NCBI GenBank assembly: GCA_002118135.1
Contig: BDIU01000233.1
Coordinates: forward strand, 17,027 to 81,026
Direction of reading: 5' to 3'
DNA from: Trebouxia sp. TZW2008
Lineage: Eukaryota; Chlorophyta; Trebouxiophyceae; Trebouxiales; Trebouxiaceae
Length of the DNA: 64,000 bases
In this document: in pieces, positions 47,101 to 56,071 of the stretch
Numbering within the stretch: the stretch's first letter is position 1
Layout: every line of letters begins with the position of its first letter
Translations under genes and position numbers: made by a program
Notes under the pieces: generated by a model
The model's database searches: none
The model's input: only the letters and a program-made list of their open reading frames with translations
What the model was told of the DNA's origin: nothing

Positions 47101-48642
47101 GGACTTGGCGGGCCACTGGGGTCCAGGGTGTCCCGCTGCTGGGGTCCGCTGCTGGCACTTGTGGCTTGGCTTGACCAAAGTCCAGCTTCTCAACAGGCAG
47201 ATGTAACTCCTCCACAAAACGCTCATTATACCTGACCTGCAAGCATACATGCCAACTTTTTTCAGGTCTGCATGCAAAGGGAACCCTGCATACGTTGACA
47301 GCTTCTTATGAAGGCATGCTCAGAATGCGTGTCATAGGTACTGCAGAAACATTCACTTGCATATATATTTGTGTGTATGTGTTGAACATGCTATATCAGC
47401 AACACAGAACACATGTACATTTACATACTTGGACACACTTGTGAGCTTTGTTGGCAGCTAGAGATACAAAAGTGTCTATGCATACATGGCATCTGTGTAT
47501 ATATTGCTGCTTAGCGTATAGCTCTGGACAAAGCTACCTTGAACATACATAGCACTGCTGACAAGGACCCTGCAACAGCTCACCTTGTGCTTGCCGCTCT
47601 CCTTGTTGAAGGATACAATGGTGCCCTGGTAGAACTCAGCCTCATTGCACCAGCAAACCCACACAGGGCTGCCAATCAGATCCTGAGACATTGCATCAGC
47701 TTGTCGCTTCAGCCAAGCTAGTAGCGTGGCCTTGGAGCCTTCCCCCTCACCCACAACATGAATGCTCTCCTTCCACTTCTTGCTGAGCTCACGCCCTGCT
47801 GCCCTTTCAAAATGTGAACAGCTCATGACACACCCGCCTTGACTGACATCAATCATGGGCAAGTCTGCGTACTCATGACTGGTGCATTGTATGTACAAGT
47901 CGCGGTCATGGCCACCCATGAACACACCCTGGAGTCCATTGCAGTGAACTTCGCAAAGTGATTCATAGCCCAACTGAAGGACAGGGTGCAGGTGTTGCTG
48001 GACAGGGGCTGCTTTGTAAGCACGCTTTGCAGAAGTGGAATGGCTGATTTGCCTGTTGGCAAGCTTCCTGCCGGTGCTGCCTGATGTGGGACTGGCTGTT
48101 GATGTTGATACTGGCAGCCCAAGCTGGTCCTTGCTGTCTGCTGGTAACTGAAAACTCAGCTGTTTCATTGGGCTAGGTTGACTGGGCCGTAGCTCTTCAG
48201 CGCTACCTGTGGAGCCAGCAGAAGTTGTTGCAGAGGGGTACAGTGACTCTTCTTTTGTAAGGACACTCGATGTAAGGACATTCCTCATGTAAGGACAATC
48301 CAATTGGGAACCATTCGCTGCATTCTGACTGCAGGTAAGGACAATTTGGTGTAAGGATAGTTTTCTTGGTTACCAAAGCAGTCATTACAAAGAGAAGGCA
48401 CTGTAGAAAGTTAAAGAGCAGATTTGATGCTGAGGACCATGGTGTAACAGGCAAACACACCTGTTGTGAGGGGTTGCTGTGAGAACCTCGGGCTAAGTCC
48501 GGTACTTGCCGCAAATGCCGCACCAGAGCAGCTCAGCAAGAGCTGCGCCTGCAATAAACACGAAGCTCGGCAGCCGGATATGGGGTCGGCAGATGCGGGA
48601 AAGCCTAAACGAGACGCATACCGCCTGAGCGTCGCCCAACAT
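44177..48642 (-). CDS. SAND-domain plus Tudor-like chromatin protein
   Basis: Eight exons: 48642-48622, 48548-48461, 48206-47584, 47236-47045, 46420-46221, 45742-45552, 45160-44575 and 44312-44177. Phases agree throughout and give 678 residues. A Ser/Pro-rich N-terminus precedes a SAND-like DNA-binding fold (residues about 130-205): ESLCEVHCNGLQGVF ... CSHFERAAGRELSKKWKESI, whose CNG-x-G and SKKWKxSI blocks fit SAND. Next is a Tudor-like module: VWVCWCNEAEFYQGTIVSF, then SGKHKVRYNERFVEELHL, spanning exons 3 and 4. A low-complexity Ser/Pro and poly-Q region follows, then a helical C-terminal domain (CHWMNKVALQLDDVLVDGV ... MLTRYEHFRDKPAALLVKM). It is probably a nuclear transcription or chromatin factor; targets unknown. 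The short first exon is the weakest part. Confidence 0.83.
46486..46590 (-). pseudogene. Copy of the 5' part of SAND-gene exon 5
   Basis: After a good acceptor (ttggttgtgcag) the minus strand reads GYGDSAAIGFVTEAASSPLS then HPHALPH. The real exon 46420-46221 reads GYGDSAAVGFLSEAAPSPVS then QPQALPH. The copy lies upstream in the intron and diverges after about 28 codons. Confidence 0.82.
48248..48395 (-). repeat. Dispersed repeat family A, copy 3
   Basis: In intron 2 of the SAND gene. It holds four gtaaggac/gtaaggat blocks (48257, 48272, 48289, 48335) and the segment caattgggaaccattcgctg cattctgactgcag in two runs, matching 23815-23970. Reverse complement of its end matches 24248-24300. Confidence 0.78.
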
Positions 48643-49592
48643 CTGCCCCTCCGTCGGGGACACTCAAGCGCCGACCAATTCTACGCCGCTAATCATCGGC
48701 AAGCCATGAACACAATGCGCGCGGCAGAACAAGTGATGAGCCCGCAAAACAGCTGCTGTAAACCGTGGCTGACAGTTGCAAAGTGTCCGGTTATAGTCAA
48801 CAAGCTGATCAGAGGGAAACGAGGAGGCTGAGTTGCCTGTTGGCTTGCCGGCCCCGACTACAATGCTGAACTGGAAGCAGACTTTATTTGTTCAAGCGTG
48901 ATCGGCGAAATACGATGCTCGTAGCACTGCAGCGTCGAACACAGACAATCGCAGAGTCTGCCGAGATTCTGCCGACGGCGGCGAGCGTGCGAACAGAGCG
49001 CGCTCGACACCGAGCAAGACGGATTTGATCGCGAATTGCCAAGACACCGACTCCTCCGACTGGTTTACCGCGCCTTGCAATCGCTTTCAGGCTTGCAATG
49101 ATGTCGGCAACCCGACCGAGTCAGCATTGCCACATCAACGCTCGCCCTATAGGGTAAGAGCTCGTGAACTTCCCGTGGGGCGCTTGCACCACAGGGCACT
49201 TGTACCGAAGGGCACTTGCACCGAAGCTCAAGGGCGCAGCATAGCCTGAGCTTGAGTGTTCAAACTGTCGCGTGCCTTTGACCGACGAAGTCCGCAGACA
49301 GAGTGTAGCGTTGGGTTTTTGTGTTACCTCAAAGCAATGCTGATGAGCACAATGCAGTTCAATTGCTGCAGGTTCTATTGAAGTGCCTTGAGAAGCACTG
49401 TGGGCTGTGATCAGCTTACTTTTGAGCGTGACCAAAGTACTTACCGACACAATTGTACCTGCAGTCGTGTGCTGCGCATAATTGAGACTGTGGGAACGTT
49501 ACCGTAGATACATGCAGCCTCACCCCAGCGCACTTGAGGAATAGCTTGTGTCCAGGTGGCAGCTTGATAGTGCTCTAGCGCTAGCACACGAC
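48643..49592. promoter_or_regulatory. CpG-rich bidirectional intergenic region
   Basis: 950 bp between the divergent SAND gene and HAUS6. About 48560-49160 is the most CpG-dense stretch of the window (runs such as cgatcgcgaattg, gcgagcgtgcgaacagagcg). Probably holds both promoters and 5' UTRs. A 62-codon minus ORF at 49080-48892 is open but has no recognisable content. Confidence 0.55.
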
Positions 49593-52500
49593 ATGCAGGA
49601 ATCGCAGAGCATCGGCAGCGTGCTGCACTGCTCTTTAATGCTTCTTGCATACAAAAGCTTCAGCTATGAAGTGGACATCACTCCTTTCATGTTTGACAAA
49701 GCTAACACCAAGGGCTTAGAAGATGTTCTGCATTTCCTGCTGACCAAACTCAGAGGCGCATCTCAAGCAAAAAAGGTAACCTTTGCGCATCTTGCATTTG
49801 ATCTTGTGCACACAGTCTCATGCCCTGCCTCATTGTTACAGGACTTCAAAGGCATTTGGCCAATCCAAGATTCTCGCCAGCAAAGAGACTACCGCAAGGT
49901 GCTAGACTGTCAGACTTTTGCTGTGCATCTTGATGCAATTTCATGCTTTGCCTGTGAATATGGCTACACATCTGCTCACTGACAAGTACTCTGTAGGTGG
50001 TGCATGCTCTGTTGACTGAAATGGAACAGCAAGACAAGCTGCCGCGCAGATTGGTCGCAGCTCTACAGTCTATGTTCACAACAGCAGCTGGAAGCAGGCA
50101 GGCTTGTAGCTGATGACATTGACTGTTATGGCGTGTCTGACTGCATTGATGTCAGTCTGACGCTTTGCTTTGCAGGGTCACTGAGCTGCTGTGTCATTTG
50201 GCTTGTCATGTCCTCAGTAAGCAGATGCCAGAGCAATCCGCCCACAATCGACAGACCCCAGGTTCACCCTGCGCTTTGTCAGCACTTGTCCATGTCATTC
50301 ACTTGAGCTCCTGTCTTGCCAATCTGTCTGATCTTACCAATCTAGCACATTCTTGATGCACACATTGGTTTCAGAGCATCACCTCAGCTGCTGCAAGTCT
50401 CACACATGCGCAGTATGGCAGTGCAGGATGGTCCAGCGCCGCCAGAGCTGCTGGAGCCAGCCATCAGAGTTGCACAAGCCCACAGCAGATGGCAGCGCAA
50501 GCAGTTCCTGGCCTCTGCAGCCACATACTCCCACATGCAGGTCAGCCCTTGCATGCGCTCATACACAGTAGCTAAGCACCTGTCTGAGCATGCGTGATAT
50601 GTCATTCAGCTAGGATGCTGCAAACGCACATGTCCCCAAGGGTCTTGCTTGCATATGCGCAGGAACACTTTCAGTCTGCAGCTGATCACCTGCTGAGCCA
50701 GTTCAAGAAACTGCAGCTGCAACAGCAGCAGCAGTCAGAGCTAGATGCAGGTTTAGCCAACAGCAGTAACCCTCCAAGCCAGCTTGCTCAGGATGAGCAG
50801 CTGCAGCAGGCCAAAGCCAGATGGAGTGAACTACAGGTTTGTCAAGCCGGCTCATGCATATCACTCAAGCAATGCAACAACAGTCAAGAAGTCAAGCTCG
50901 CATATTTTGTGGGCACATCACAGTACTTGACACCTCTCATGTGGTCTGCAAGCAGCACAAACTTGTTCTGTGCAGGAGCATTTGCAGTCTCTGGGCAAAA
51001 TGCGATTGCTAGCAGACAGTGTTGTTGGCCCCAGTAGCCATCCTCATGCCATCGATGGTGCAGAGCTCAGTGGTGAGGCCCCTGCTGAAGACAATCTGCA
51101 ATTGGGAGTGACATCCCAAACAGGGAGTGCGGAGGTGCAGTCAGCTGCATGCAAAGTCGACATTCTTCAGTTGCTTCAGGCAAGATGTCAATCTGACTGG
51201 GCGCGCAAGGCTGTTTCTGCAATAAAAAAGGCTTGTTAAGTGTTCACTCAATATGGTCCATTTAAGTTGCACTCGTTGTCGAATCAATGTGTGCAAGCTA
51301 TCCTAAATCTGTTGCATGCAAAGACCATCTGCAGGACTTTAGTCACTCAACGCACCACCTTGCAAAATTTGACACCTATGACACCATGTTGGCGCTGTGT
51401 CACAGGTGCTTGGTATCACTTCAATCGCAATGTGAAAAGGCAAACAATGCAGACCCAAATGCGTGTTTGTGCAGGGTCTCACGAAAACAGTTGATGCCTA
51501 CCGTCTCCAAATCTCTGCTCTGGCAGGTGAGCTTTGCACTGTACAGGCTGCTCACATATGGCCTTCTGCTTGTGGCTCATGCTATTCTCGGTGTGCATGC
51601 TAGCTCAGCGCAAAGGTGCATCTAGCATAGCTTTCTCATGGGTCTCAAGGAGGCAGTCTCACCAAGCTCAACTGTGTCACTCTCATGCGGCTTGTGCTTT
51701 GTTGCTGTGCATGCTAGCTCAGCGCAAAGGTGCATCTAGCATAGCTTTCTGATGGATCTCTAGGAGGCAATCGCACCAAGCTCAATTTTGTCACTCTTAT
51801 GCGGCTCAGGCCTTTGTTGCTGTGCATGCTAGCTCAGCGCAAAGGTGCATCTAGCATAGCTTTCTCATGGATCTCTAGGAGGCAGTCGCACCAACCTCAG
51901 TTGTACTTGTATGGTCTGTTGATGCAGGCGCTGCAGAAGGCTCGAGCATGACCCCATTGGCTTTGCCAGCAGACCAAGGTGGACACCAATCCCATCTGGC
52001 GGCAGCTTTGTCTGCCAACTTGCAGAGTCTGGACCAGCAGAAGCAGCTGCATGCAGATTTGCAAGCTGATATGTGCTCCATAGGTACCATCTTTTGACCC
52101 ATCTTAATGACTGCTTTTGTTGCGTGCACAGCACAGGGCCTTGCACCGTGTTAGCAGCTGAACAGCTTGTCTGACGCATGAACATATGAAAACATAAAAG
52201 ACATGACATGATTTGCACATACTGCTTTGTGTTCAAATTTGTCAGCAATTCCTTGCATTTGTGCCCTGCTGCAAGTACAATTATCTTAACAAGATCAACC
52301 ACAGAAATGATCAGCCAAGTGCTTTTCGCATGCAGAGTTCCTCTGCATGTTTGGCACCTAGCCCAACAGCACTGAGCCAGTAGCACTCTGTTGCTGCCAT
52401 CGATACTAATCATTGACTTTGCTAGACTTGCTAGCATAGCTTCATGCCCTGTAGTTGCAGCAAATCCCACCTCTTTTCTGAACATACTGCTGGTTCGCAG

Positions 52501-53848
52501 TTGCATATCGGCAGATGCTGGTGCAGCAAGTGGCAGCTGCAATGCAAAAGCACTCAGCCCACCAGTGGGATGAGCAGGAAAATGTGAGCCCCAATGTTGG
52601 CCCTGACAGCAATGCCCAGCTGCCATTAGTGCCGCCTACACCTGTGGGGATAGCACCCATGCAAGCAGCTACTGCATCTGTGGCTGCTAAGAAGGCTGCG
52701 TCAAGGAAAAAGTGGTCGGCCCTCACCCCATCAAAAGGTACGCAAACACATGATCCTGGCATATGGACTTCCACATGCCTTGAAAACCTGTAGCCTTCTT
52801 CAAGACGAAGCTTGCAGCCAAGGTGTCTTCTTACTTTACTTCCAATAGTTGCACATGCATTGCATGTTTGCTTTTGCTCTTTGCAAAAGCTGCACATAAA
52901 CTCAGCAAGTCCCAGCAAGTCTAGCTTACAAACTCTGTTGTTCTCTGCATGACCAGTTTGCCCCATCTGACTGCGGCCACTACCACATGGCTATAACATG
53001 CACCATCGTCAGGATTGGTTGCAAGATTGATCAAGACGCGAGGGAGTGCAATTTGAGACTTTGCACAGGTGGCACTGCCATGAAGGCTTCAGTACAGCAG
53101 GCAGCTAAGGTACGAGAGCACAATTGGACCCCAGGGGGGGCGCGCATGCCCCTCAGGCTGGCCATTCCCTCATCCACTGCCAGGCCCACCACCAGGGCAG
53201 GGCTGCATGGCTCTGCCCTCATGACCAGTGTGGTCAAGCGGGGCAGAGACCTGCTAGCGCCTTCACCCATCACTGAAGAGGATGAAGGGAGCTGGGCTGG
53301 TGTGGCTGGCCCGCGTCGTCTGTCTTACTCAAGTGAGATTTACTGTCATGGTACTGTGCGGAGCATATGGATTTGTTGTTCCCGCGTCAGCAGTATGTGC
53401 GACGTGAGCTCCATGATAGCTGATTTAGAGAGGCTATACTGTGTCTAGACCTTGAAATGATTGCACATGTCAGTCATTTATGCATCCTTACGCATAACAA
53501 ATTCGAGTCTGATGAATGCCCAGGCCCAAATGGATTACATGCACAAAGCAGTTGGCGCCAATAGACATCAAAATACATGCCTCTGGTTGCATCAACGCAA
53601 TCAGAGTTGACCATTGTTGCGCAGGCCCAAGTGAGGGTGGTGACAGGATCTCAGAGCAAGGCACCAGCAATGCGCATCAGGAAGCAACACCGACTACTAT
53701 GACCAGTACAAAGCAGGCTACCACTAAAGTGGCATGTGCTGAAGCCCCGCTTTCAGTTGCAGCACTGCTTGCAAGGATGCAGAAGCTGAAGCAGGCCAAA
53801 GCTACCCCAGAAGCTGTGACGAATAGAAAGAAGACATGCTTCATGTGA
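49593..53848 (+). CDS. HAUS6: Augmin subunit 6 (HAUS6/AUG6)
   Basis: Subunit of the augmin complex that recruits gamma-tubulin rings to the sides of existing microtubules. Exons: 49593-49775, 49842-49898, 49997-50097, 50176-50216, about 50398-50540, 50663-50836, 50976-51234, 51928-52083, 52501-52737, 53069-53332 and 53625-53848. Phases sum to 612 residues. The HAUS6 N-domain is clear: LHCSLMLLAYK, FMFDKANTKGLEDVLHFLLT, DFKGIWPIQDSRQQRDYRK followed by VVHALLTEMEQQDKLPRR, and VTELLCHLACHV. Coiled-coil segments follow (FQSAADHLLSQFKKLQLQQQ, AALSANLQSLDQQKQLHADL) and a basic, disordered tail with a final helix LSVAALLARMQKLKQAKA. The third intron appears to use a GC donor. The acceptor of the fifth exon is weak and may hide a micro-exon. 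Family assignment is firm. Confidence 0.92.
51593..51890 (+). repeat. 115-bp tandem repeat, 2.6 copies, in a HAUS6 intron
   Basis: Units begin gtgcatgctagctcagcgc at 51593, 51707 and 51822. The first 55 bases are nearly identical in all three, including catctagcatagctttct. Lies just upstream of the exon starting at 51928. Confidence 0.95.
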
Positions 53849-53858
53849 CAAATGGTCC

Positions 53859-55431
53859 CTATGCAACCCCAGCTGTAGCAGCCTTTTGTTCAAGCTCTGC
53901 CACTCGCAACTTGAGGGCAGCCTCCTGCTTTGCAAACTGTGCTGACATGATAAGCTGGAGTCGGGCCTGCAAAGCATGCTCATACGCTTTGTTACACTCA
54001 ACAGAGCCCTTCATCTCCATTGTCATGTATTCTTTTGTCATGTAATGCATGAATTGTCAGACTCGGCTTCACCTGTCGATTGAGGCCATAGTCATGTGAA
54101 TGCAGCATGCCTGCGTGCTCACAACAGCAAAGCACAGATGAGACACCATACCATTTCTTGCTGAAGCGCTGCTTGGACTTTCTGGCTGATTTCATCAGGC
54201 ATTTGAGAAGCAAAGCTATCTTTGATGCGCTGCTGTCTGTCTAGTTCGTCCTGTGCTGCCTTGTCCTCAGCTGCTTTAGCAGCTGTCTCTGCATCCTGCA
54301 ACTCCAAGGTCTTTGTCACGTCATGGTCACAAACATCAGGTGCAGGTAATGTGTAGCTGGTCACTGACTCAAGACTCAGTGGCTGAGTACAGCATGACCG
54401 CTGGGTCACAGGATTTTGTTGTGATGGGCGTTGGCCATGCTGCATCTGCAATTTTGCTGCTAAAGCAAAGATACATGAACCTGCCAGGTTTGACTGGAAG
54501 AGCAGATTGCACAGCATGATCTTGAGCGATGTGATTGTGACGAAGTCAAGCTGGAATTTTACAAAATGGGCTTGCATGAACATGCAATACCTGTTTCTGC
54601 TGCTCTGCTACAGAAATCTGATGCTGCTCTTCAGTTGCACCATCTTGAAGAGGCGGCAATTGAGGTGCCAGCTCAACTATGTCTCCTGGATGACCTGATT
54701 CAACACTGCAAGTTACCCTGCACCCAAAAAGTGATTGTGGGGCAAAAATTGCCTTGCTTGGCATTATGACTGTTTCACTTTTGCAGTGCTGTTCAGCCCC
54801 ACATACTGTGCTCACCTCTTGGTGAAAGCATACTGATAAAGCTTGTAGTGCATGAAATACGAGCCAAGCAACCATTCAGTAATGGCTTGTGCCTGAGGCA
54901 AGGTGAAAAGGCCAAGACTGTATGGCGGCCTGCAAGCACAGGAGTCAGTTGACTTGATTCACACCCAATAAAAAGCGTAGCAGTTGAAGGGCCCGCACAT
55001 AACACCACTGACTTCACCTGTGGACACTATGTCGCAACAGCACTTGCTTGAAGCAATCAAAGCTCCTGTCTATTGTCAAGCGCATGCAAGTGGATTCATT
55101 GTGCACTGTCTTGACAATGGAGAACAAAGCCGAAGCTTGTTTGTCAGTGAGTGCCAGCTCCTGCAAAGCACACAGCCTAAACTGGAGAAGAGATGTCAAG
55201 ACCTCAGCTGGCTGCTTCCATACACATGCCTGCGCTTGTACAAGTGTCTGTCTGTACAGGTCAAGCTCAATGGCAGTCTGCAGATCACGTTTGGCGGTTG
55301 TTGTAGCAGCTGCTGTCTGCAGTGTTGCAGTAGCCTCAGGGCTATCGAGCCCGGCCTGCCACACTGACCGCAGCCCTTGCTCCTTCAAGTCTGCCCACAC
55401 AAACAAAGGGGCCGAAGCAACCTGCCGTGCC
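53859..55431 (-). CDS. CFAP119/CCDC189-like cilia- and flagella-associated protein
   Basis: The start is not settled. A first exon near 55640-55530 (LTPYQIQTICVDGQYQAAES ... LRALLTG, donor gtacat) could precede the clear exon that begins after cacggcag at about 55415. Core: ASAPLFVWADLKEQGLRSV; ELALTDKQASALFSIVKTVH; SFDCFKQVLLRHSVHR joined to PPYSLGLFTLPQAQAITEW and YFMHYKLYQYAFTKR. The last three blocks match the CCDC189 family closely. The C-terminus is a long charged coiled coil (AETAAKAAEDKAAQDELDRQ, EAALKLRVAELEQ). Family members are axonemal proteins needed for flagellar motility. It ends 10 bp from the HAUS6 stop on the other strand. The acceptor of the last exon is uncertain. Confidence 0.83.
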
Positions 55432-55433
55432 AC

Positions 55434-56071
55434 ATTGACTCAGTCACGGCTGGTATACAGCAGGGTGTAAGCGAGCAGAAGATGTCACACCATGGACAAG
55501 ATGTACGCCGGTCAATAATGCCCGTAGATTGGCCTGGCTTTCGGCTGCCTGATATTGGCCGTCAACACAGATCGTCTGGATTTGATATGGGGTCAGAGAG
55601 GCGAAGTCAGCTTCAAGAGGCAACTGGCAGACTCCTGATACTGTGCAGGGGGGTTTATAAATGGTGAGGGGGTGGGTCCAGCAGGGGCTTGTTCCCGATA
55701 TCTAGTTTACTTCCATGGTTGCATTGACTAGGCAATTGCTTGCAGGGGCAAGGCATGCCTCGCCAACTCGAGCAGCAAATGTTCCAACTTTAAAAGCAAG
55801 CGGCTTATGCAAGCCTTGCAGCAGGCAATTATAGTCTGTGCAGTGACATCTTCCAGCAAAAATGGTAGTCTTCTGTCTTGATGCATGAAAGTGTCATTGC
55901 CAATGGACAACATCTGCAGCTGCATTCAGAGACGAAGGCTTGCTACAATTTACATAATATGGGATCAAATGAGTAAACATTACGACCATGTGCCGATCAA
56001 TTTGCTCATTCTGCGATTTCTGATCGCCCCAAAAGGCAGAAAGTCTATGCGGTAAAAGTCCTCAGTGGCCT
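55434..56071. promoter_or_regulatory. Divergent intergenic region, CFAP119 / amine oxidase
   Basis: 640 bp between two divergent genes. Minus-strand TATA-like sequence at about 55652-55661 (read catttataaacc) may serve the CFAP119 gene, with a first exon just downstream. A 65-codon minus ORF at 55925-55728 (starts MQLQMLSIGNDTFMH) is open but unassigned. CpG density rises from about 56040 toward the amine oxidase start. Confidence 0.45.

Noticed and set aside
48892..49080. 62-codon minus-strand ORF in the CpG-rich spacer
   Set aside because: Open frames are expected in CpG-rich promoter DNA; no recognisable content.
51535..51890. Direct repeats resembling a CRISPR array
   Set aside because: The units are contiguous 115-bp tandem copies with no unique spacers, inside a eukaryotic intron.
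53516..53624. Upstream extension of the last HAUS6 exon (MPRPKWITCTKQ...)
   Set aside because: The reading is intronic; the acceptor gcgcag at 53624 gives the phase required by the preceding exon.
55014..55433. CFAP119 start at 55433 (reading MARQV)
   Set aside because: The first codon would be GTG and a TGA lies two codons upstream; the exon more likely starts after the acceptor cacggcag.
55728..55925. 65-codon minus-strand ORF starting MQLQMLSIGNDTFMH
   Set aside because: Open and fairly protein-like, but no splice partner, motif or family could be seen; left unassigned.
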